Source: Channallabes apus (lineage: Eukaryota > Chordata > Actinopteri > Siluriformes > Clariidae). From it: a stretch of 64,000 bases of DNA. Shown piece by piece: positions 57,205 to 64,000 of the stretch. The DNA lies in contig CM060118.1 of the NCBI GenBank assembly GCA_030522415.1, positions 20,412,151 through 20,476,150 on the forward strand. Reading direction: 5' to 3'. A program made the translations under genes and the position numbers. Position 1 is the first letter of the stretch, and the number at the start of each line of letters is the position of its first letter. The notes below the pieces were generated by a model. The model worked only from the letters and a program-made list of their open reading frames with translations, was not told where the DNA came from and did no database searches.

Positions 57205-58790
57205 AGAAGAAGGAGAAGAAATTAAAGAAGAAGCTCGAATAAAATTCAGGTAAAGTTATTTTAGGAATGTGTCTCTATGAAAAAGAGTGAGTTGTTTTAG
57301 TGACAGTAATTAGTAACAGGACAGCCTGTTGTTCTATTCACCGAGTCCAATTCTCCTGAGATTAGAGAAAGAAGAACTAGGATGCTATACATGCAGGCAG
57401 CAGTGCTATAAGGGAGAGTGAGCTGAAATAGAAAAAGAACAAAATATTCCCTCAAAGGACAGAAGGATTAAACACCCAGAATGTATCACTTTACATTACA
57501 GAGGGGGTTTTATCCATAAGTTTTTTGGCTCACATTGGATAAAAGACAAAATGACAAAATTATTTTTGCCTTATTTCATGAATATGGATGAATTTAATCT
57601 GATTGCTACAGAGACTAGTAAAGCATGATGCTCAAGGGCGCACATCAAGGATAAAGAGTACATGGCTAAGAAAGACAGAACAGTTGCAGAACATATGGTT
57701 AATACGTAAGAATCAGTAACACGAAAAAGTGCAAAGGTGCTGAGCCACCATGATGCTCAAGAACAGATGCAATGCACCTTGACGTAAAGTCTACAAGTCT
57801 ACATAACCTCGAAAAGATATTTCTTCAGTCTTGTTTTTTTTAAATGATACTGGAAAGCACTATCTAAAATATTGCAACAAAATCTTATGAATTTAAGGAC
57901 CATAACAAATGAGTTACATGATCATAACAATTCTCATGAAGAAATGTTACATACAGTAAGTTCATAAACATTTGATATTCTGCCCTGACACACTCATATG
58001 AAAGTTTCACTTCTGTTTTTTTTCCCAATCCTGTACGTTGCAAGATCGTCACAGTTACTAAATACGCAGTTGTGACGTCAATATGTACTGATGTTTTCCC
58101 ACAAGTCGAAATGTAGACAGCACTTGAGTGGCTGTTCCTACTGCAACACAACCAGCTGAGCAGTGACTGAACCTCCCCAGTCTGCACCTTAATAATAAAC
58201 TTTGTTTCAAGGTCACCTGGACCTTTTTCTCTTTACAGGTTGATCCAAAATTGACGTCAGGGGTTTCATTTAACTTCTTATCCATCAGTAGTTCCACAAA
58301 CACATTGTGTAATCCAGTCTTACGACATAGAGAACTCAGTTATGCATACATACAGTATATTACATTATAAATTATGCATCATGCTAGTCCTGGTGTCACA
58401 TATAATATTATCATAGTTTGATGCATGTGATAAATGCCATTTTCAACTTTCACTGAATCAGGAAAAAATATATTTCTTTGGCACACCAAGTCGTCTATAA
58501 CACGTTCTTTTTTACTGAATATCTCAATAAATATCTTTATTTTTGCAACTTCAAGCATGCATGTTTATGCAGGAGTAATGCAACAGTTTTGTAGCAAAAT
58601 GCAAGAAATCTAGAAAAATCTGTAAAAAAAAATCTTCCTGTCACATGATAGCAAAAAAGCCAGTTGGTATGAATAAACGCAATGTGTTCATTTTTAAAAA
58701 TGTTAAGGCCAAGAAAAAATATACATTCATAGTCAGTCACCATCATTGCAATTACTCCAGCAAATACTATATGTACTACTATGACATGGC
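57205..58790. other. Intergenic DNA, nothing recognised
   Basis: No gene was identified. A stretch at 58050-58300 has several coding-like words on the minus strand but matches no family I can name. Confidence 0.45.
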
Positions 58791-58792
58791 AC

Positions 58793-59040
58793 AGCAGCAG
58801 AGTGGCTCAGTGGTTAGCAATGTCACCCTGCCCATCAGGGTTCGATTCCAGCTTATCCTACCCACAGTCCAAAGACATACAGATTAGGTTAGTTGGTGTT
58901 TCCCAAATTCCCATGGAGTGTTAATAAGTGTGTGTATCTGTGATGGATTGCCAACCCATAAATGCCCAAGTCTCATGGGATAGGCTCCAGGCTCCACACA
59001 ACCATGCACAGGATAAGAGTTGTAGAAGATGAATGAATGA
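58793..59040 (+). repeat. Old SINE copy
   Basis: GTGGCTCAGTGGTTAGCAAT, GGTTCGATTCCAGC, GTCCAAAGACATACAGATTA and ATAGGCTCCAGGCTCC blocks, then an ATGA tail. Diverged and internally deleted. Confidence 0.65.
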
Positions 59041-59763
59041 TATGGTACTTTCATTAGCTAACACGTTAAAATTGGTACCGTATTGTTTTATTTTCTTTCT
59101 CCAAATACCCTCACTTGATTTACATTTCCTGCTGGAAAAAAACAAGCATTCACAACATTATATGAGAGAATAGATGTTAGGGAAAGAAGACAAAAGGAAC
59201 GCAGGTGTGTGTAAGTAGGACGTTCTTGGATCATTGTGTCCTAAATTACCTGTAGTCTTAAAACATCTCCTTTAATATATTGAATTCACAAATTCAAAAG
59301 GAGCTTTAGATCAGGAAGCTGAGAGGTGATTAGCTCTCTTTTAAGAGATGATCACAAATAAAGGGTCACAAATAGTTCCCAAAAGGTTTTAGGGATTAGG
59401 TTAATTTTCAGAGATTGGATGAATGGAATCTAGAATGGATGAGCTCTCCTTTTAGAATCTGCGACAACTTGATTCTATGCAAGTACAATTGTGCGTGATG
59501 AGTGACAGAGATCTCAGTGTAAGCCGAGTCTGAAGTGAAGGTGTGGAGATCTAAGAAGAAGCAATTATTGTCTTCTGTTATCAAGTGGTTTGCTTTGTCT
59601 TTATTGTCGTGTTACTAGGACCCGGAGTCCATGTGAATACACACTGCAATTACCTTTTGTATACCTTTTGTAAAATGACTAGGTAGTAAAATATGGCGCT
59701 GTGTAGAGAACAGTGTGAGATAGCCAAAGAGAAATAAAAAGATACAGGCTGGGAATCCATGTC

Positions 59764-59802
<39 letters not shown>

Positions 59803-60165
59803 GCATTAATATAGGCAGGCTAGGATAAAATGCCAATATTTATGCTATATTTATGCTGCGTTTCCATTATGGCTTTTTTGTTAAATATTGTTTAATTCCA
59901 CTGCGGCTTTTTTTTTTTTTTTGGTCATTATTTTCAACATTAATAAATTTGCTTCCCATGATTGTTTAATCATGTGCATAGTGATTTGAGTGACCACACA
60001 TTTCTGTCATGCACATGATGGTCATCCTTGTAAAGAAGGATCTAGTTCCTTGCTTTAATGTGGGTAAACTCTTTGACTAGATTTACAGGTCTTCAGAAAC
60101 ATGCAGTGGTTCGGGCCACAGGTTCAATTTACAGGAAATATAGCCGGAATACAGTCACCTTCACA
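59041..60165. other. Intergenic DNA, nothing recognised
   Basis: Contains a pure (CT)n tract at 59767-59799. No gene could be supported. Confidence 0.5.
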
Positions 60166-60167
60166 TA

Positions 60168-60560
60168 CACTGCCAGGCAAAAAAAAGGAAAAAAAATGTC
60201 AACACACTGTTTCAATCACCTTTAGCTTTAATTACAGCACATAATGTGGTGATCAGTTGATGTGCCAAAATGATTCCTCGTCATGCCAGAATCACTCTTT
60301 CACAATTCATGAAATCCAGGAATATGTCTGTTCTATCAGGGATATAAACTCTAATGTGATAACCTTGTCATTCAGTACATTCATTTTATTGCCACATACC
60401 ATTCTTAAGCCCAGAGCTGACAAACTGAAGCAGCCCCAGATTGTTTCCAGATGCTTGTACCATAGGAACTATGCATGATGTGTGCATTGCTTCTTAACCT
60501 GATGCACCCATACTGTAGCTCTGGAATAAGGTCAATCTGGTCATTGCAATGTGTGTATGG
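60168..60560 (-). mobile_element. Tc1-like transposon remnant
   Basis: Starts with a terminal-repeat-like CACTGCCAGGCAAAAAAAAG and the TTTAGCTTTAATTACAGCAC block common near Tc1 ends. Later minus-strand words resemble Tc1 transposase. Weak but consistent. Confidence 0.4.
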
Positions 60561-60799
60561 AAACGCTGTTACACTGTTTAACACTGTTGATTTTTTAACA
60601 TGCATCTCCACCAGGTGTTTGAGCTCCAGTTATGATTTATTTTACCACAATCCTTTCACAAAGTTTATGGTTCAGCACTATCCCTCCAGATTTTTAAACT
60701 GTGTTGCGAGTTTCTTAATGCAGTCGCAATAATTGCAATATCTCTTTGTTGTTTACTTTGCTTGATGCAGCACAATAATAGCGTTACCTTCCTACAGTT

Positions 60800-61100
60800 C
60801 CAGTTTGATCCTGATGTTATTGTCTCTGTGGAATTTCACATGTTCTCTCTGTGTCCATGTGGGTTTTGGGTTTGTCTTCTAAAAACATACTGGGAGATGA
60901 ATTGTGGATCCTTAATTGCCACTGGGTGTGACTAAGTGTGTGATTGTGTGTATGCATGGTGCTATTTTGTGATTGACCGGAATCTTATCTTGTGTGTATT
61001 TAGACAAGTGTGTATTTAGTGTCCGGTGTTCCCAGGATAGAGTCTGCATCTGCTGTGACCCTGACCAGGATAATGTATTCACTGAAGGTGAACGAGCAAA
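60800..61100 (+). repeat. Old SINE copy
   Basis: Diverged blocks in SINE order: GGAATTTCACATGTTCTCTC, GTCCATGTGGGTTT, TTGCCACTGGGTGTG, CCAGGATAGAGTCTGCATC, tail AACGAGCAAATGAATG. Confidence 0.5.
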
Positions 61101-62555
61101 TGAATGTCCTTCTATAACTCTCTTTCTTCATAGACTACAATTTCTGCTTTTCTCCCAAGAGTCAGAACCAAATGGGGGTTAAAGTAGAAAGGCAGTTGCC
61201 TAGAGCTTAACGACTTTTTCCGTTCATGCTGAAATTTTCCAGAGCTATTTATATGAAGACTTACACGGCAAGTAATTAACTTGCTGCATGTTAAAGAAGT
61301 AAATTTTGCCCTATCGTATTAAAATAAGTAAATTCTTTCAGATGGCTCGACATAAAAGAAGCACAAGAAAAATAAAGAAACAGCAAATGGCACTCAGCTT
61401 GTGAAAATTCACTCTAGATATTTATTTTAAATAATAAAATATGCATCACTCAGACCTTATATTTAAATAATCAAACCAAAACCCAGAACTCAAGTTTCAT
61501 AGAGCTTGATCAAAGACTTGCAGGGAATAAATATTGGCTTTGTGGCACAATGTTATAACACACATGCATCTGTACGATCTGGACAATGCATCACTAATAG
61601 CAGATCAAAACACAGGCTGAGTCACACACACACACACACACAAAACACAGGGTGGGGCACAGATCACACGCATCAGATGAAAGGTGTTGAAGACAAGAGA
61701 GTTGCCTCATAGGCTAAATACAATAGTTGCTTATATAAGTTACAATGTGCTAAATTTTTATTACAAATCAAGTAACAAAATCAAACAGAAATTATGTGCT
61801 TTGAGCATGACATCATCCATTGTGGTGATCTGCATATACTGTACTGTGAATAGCCACCAAAAGCATTACATAAGGCCCAGAAGCCTCTTGTGATAATCCT
61901 GATTCCATTTTTTATGGTCAATCTAGGATCCTCTGAATGCTGGACCCCTGAGATTATACACAATCTGCCCTGCAGCACTGTACCATGGTTTAATCTGATG
62001 AGCTCGCCACTCACTCCTCACTTTTCCTCTGGCAAAGTGCATTATTGTCCCCACATGGCCCAGGCATTAAGCACCTTACTCAGTAGAACAATGTGAGCAG
62101 GGTATAGGGTTGATGCAGCTATTGCTGAGTGCAGTCAGGATGGAAAAGTACACAGTTAGTCCAGACTACATTGTTTCTACATGAAAACATACAGTACAGT
62201 GATGTTTTCATACTGTATATGACATGCTTGCTTGTATGCACAAAAGTCAATAAATCAGCAGTCAGTATATTTTGCAAGCTCCTTCTATTACTGTAGTTGA
62301 GGTATTCTTGGTAATTTTTTTAATTCTTGGTTTGTTTGTTTCCTACAGTTATGTAAATTTTTATGAACATTTAAAGTCCGTAATTTCATTCATTTTTAAT
62401 AATAATTTTTGCTCCAGTAAAGCATGTTTAATTGAATTAATTACTGCCAAAAAATTAATGGATGATTCATTCTTTTTGAATGGTTCTTTCTATCTGAAAA
62501 ATGTATCAACAGTTAAGGGTCCTAAATTAAAGGTCTAAAATGAATGTTTCATACT
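61101..62555. other. Intergenic DNA, nothing recognised
   Basis: Contains a short (CA)n at about 61624-61642. No gene, RNA or repeat boundary could be supported. Confidence 0.5.
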
Positions 62556-63260
62556 AATACCGTGATCGGATCTAGCTTTTATCAGCTCCGTATGCTTGCA
62601 AAAATTAAACCTTTTCTCACTGACAATACCCTGGAGATGGCCTTTCATTCTTTTATTACAACCATCTCGGCTACTGCAACTCTCTTTATTATCGTATCTC
62701 TAAATCCCAAATTGCCCGTCTTCATTTGGTCCAGAACGCTGCTGCTAAATTTCACTTAAAAAAAAGAAAAAAAGGGATCATGTGACTCCGCTTTTGAAGG
62801 CCCTTCATTGGTTGCCTGTTTATTTCAGAATACATTTTTAAACTTTTGCTATTTGTTTTTTCAAACGCTACACCAGCAAGCACCCATCTACTTATCTGAA
62901 TTGCTGCACCAATATACCCCCCTGAGTAGTTTGAGATCCTGTGCCCAGAACCTCCTCTTAATTCCAGATTCCAGACTCAAGCGTAGAGGTGATTGTGCTT
63001 TTTATGTAATTGGGCCTCGTCTTTGGAATGACTTGCCAGCTGAAATCCGAATGACTCCTAGTACGACTTTTTTCCCTTTTAAAAACCCAGCTGTTTTCAC
63101 TGGCCTACTAGGCCTTACTTTGCCTATCAAGTTTTTGTGTTTCTGTTTTGCTTCTTTTCTCTTAGGCTGTAATCGTGTATTTTTATTCTTTTTATGATGT
63201 TTTTAAATGTACAGCACTGGTCAGTCTCGTGGCTGCTGTAAATGTGTTATATAAATAGAC
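62556..63260 (+). mobile_element. L2-like LINE 3' fragment of a second subfamily
   Basis: Decayed RT C-terminus: QLRMLAKIKPFL at about 62585, HVTPLLKALHWLPVYFRI at about 62780, TLHQQAPIYLSELLHQYTPL at about 62860, then FYVIGPRLWNDLPAEIR at about 63000. The 3' non-coding end reads TGTACAGCACTGGTCAG...GTGTTATATAAATA. It differs from the L2 at 43797. Confidence 0.8.
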
Positions 63261-64000
63261 TATATATATATATTTGTTTAGGTGTGTTTGCCTATTGCTT
63301 GAAGCTTTTCACGATGGTACTTCAGCCATCCATGGCCATGAGGTTAATAAGCCATGTTAATAATGGCCATGTTGCCTGGGTGGGATGGGTAAACAATAAC
63401 AGTGTCACCAGCTACAGTGGCTGTGGCTGTCTGTTAGGTTCTGTATGTGGAAGAAGGCAGATCACATGCTTCTCAGGACCTGTTATGCGGCCCTGAGACA
63501 ACAGCTCAAAATGACATGATTCATTAGCTACATGTCTCTTGGAAAAGCAGGATTTAGCACTCACTCTCCCAAGTTGCTAACTTGTATTATACCAATACAA
63601 TTTGTGTATTCTTGTATTGTGTGCTGTACAAATGAGTAAAGAATAGAAATGTATGCAGCAAAGCCCACTAATATGATGTGCAGTGGACAATATTTCTTTT
63701 TTATCTTATCTGGACTATTCCCAGATACTGTATAAAGATTTTTTTAAACATTCAAATTGAGATGGACCCCATATACTGTATACAGTATAAGCAAGGAAGT
63801 GCACAGATATTTTGTTGTTCCAACCAGAATAAAGATTACAGATACACTTTCTTCTTGTAAACTAGTTCAAGCAGCAATATGATTTTGCATATTGAACTTT
63901 ACACTGCCATCCATCAGTTTGGTTGTAAAAGTCATGTGCATGTACTGTATGGTGATCACATTGTTTCCACATGGAACAATGCGCCTTCATTTAATTACTT
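63261..64000. other. Intergenic DNA, nothing recognised
   Basis: No gene could be supported to the right edge. A moderately GC-rich stretch at 63370-63560 looks repeat-like but could not be assigned. Confidence 0.4.

Noticed and set aside
63370..63560. A conserved element or SINE near the right edge
   Set aside because: The composition stands out slightly, but no internal promoter, target duplication or second copy in the window supports a call.

Overview
This is vertebrate nuclear DNA, almost certainly from a teleost fish. It has no operons or bacterial signals. It is AT-rich, intron-bearing, full of microsatellites, and packed with fish-type repeats: Tc1/mariner, several hAT families and their MITEs, L2/CR1-like and RTE-like LINEs, DIRS, Ty3/gypsy, and two tRNA-derived SINE families. 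The repeat mix resembles otophysan genomes such as catfishes, but that placement is an impression, not something proven here.

Only one clear host gene is visible: the first two coding exons of a CCDC85-family gene (probably ccdc85a) on the minus strand. Exon 1 is 14716-14465 and exon 2 is 13316-12338; the remaining exons lie beyond the left edge or were not recognised. A GC-rich, CpG-containing stretch upstream (about 14717-15100) is the likely promoter and 5' UTR.

Layout: 1-985 is the 3' end of an RTE-like LINE. 1138-8269 holds DNA transposons, several nested: a mariner split by a hAT, a hAT MITE, a hAT-like MITE split by a Tc1, and a MITE holding a solo LTR. 9498-10390 is a MITE with G-rich ends. 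12338-15100 is the CCDC85 gene. 15345-16900 carries three Tc1 remnants. 18515-33184 is a deep nest: Tc1, split by an L2 LINE, split by a hAT, split by a second hAT, split by a Ty3/gypsy element. The same L2 is also split by a CACTG-ended element that carries decayed exons of a gene. 34241-38557 is a degenerate DIRS retrotransposon. 38795-40228 is an unclassified long-inverted-repeat unit containing a tandem array of about 185 bp. 41372-47325 is a second nest: an RTE-like LINE, split by a CACTA-like element, which holds an L2 (itself holding a hAT MITE) and a solo LTR. 47.5-64 kb is mostly unremarkable AT-rich DNA with scattered SINEs, Tc1 remnants and one L2 tail.

No intact autonomous transposon was found. 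Every transposase or polymerase reading frame examined is truncated, deleted or frameshifted. The Ty3/gypsy element is the youngest-looking large one (240-bp LTRs with 8 differences by eye), but it has lost most of gag and its pol is out of frame at the 3' end. All family assignments come from reading motifs, termini and target-site duplications by eye; no database search was run.
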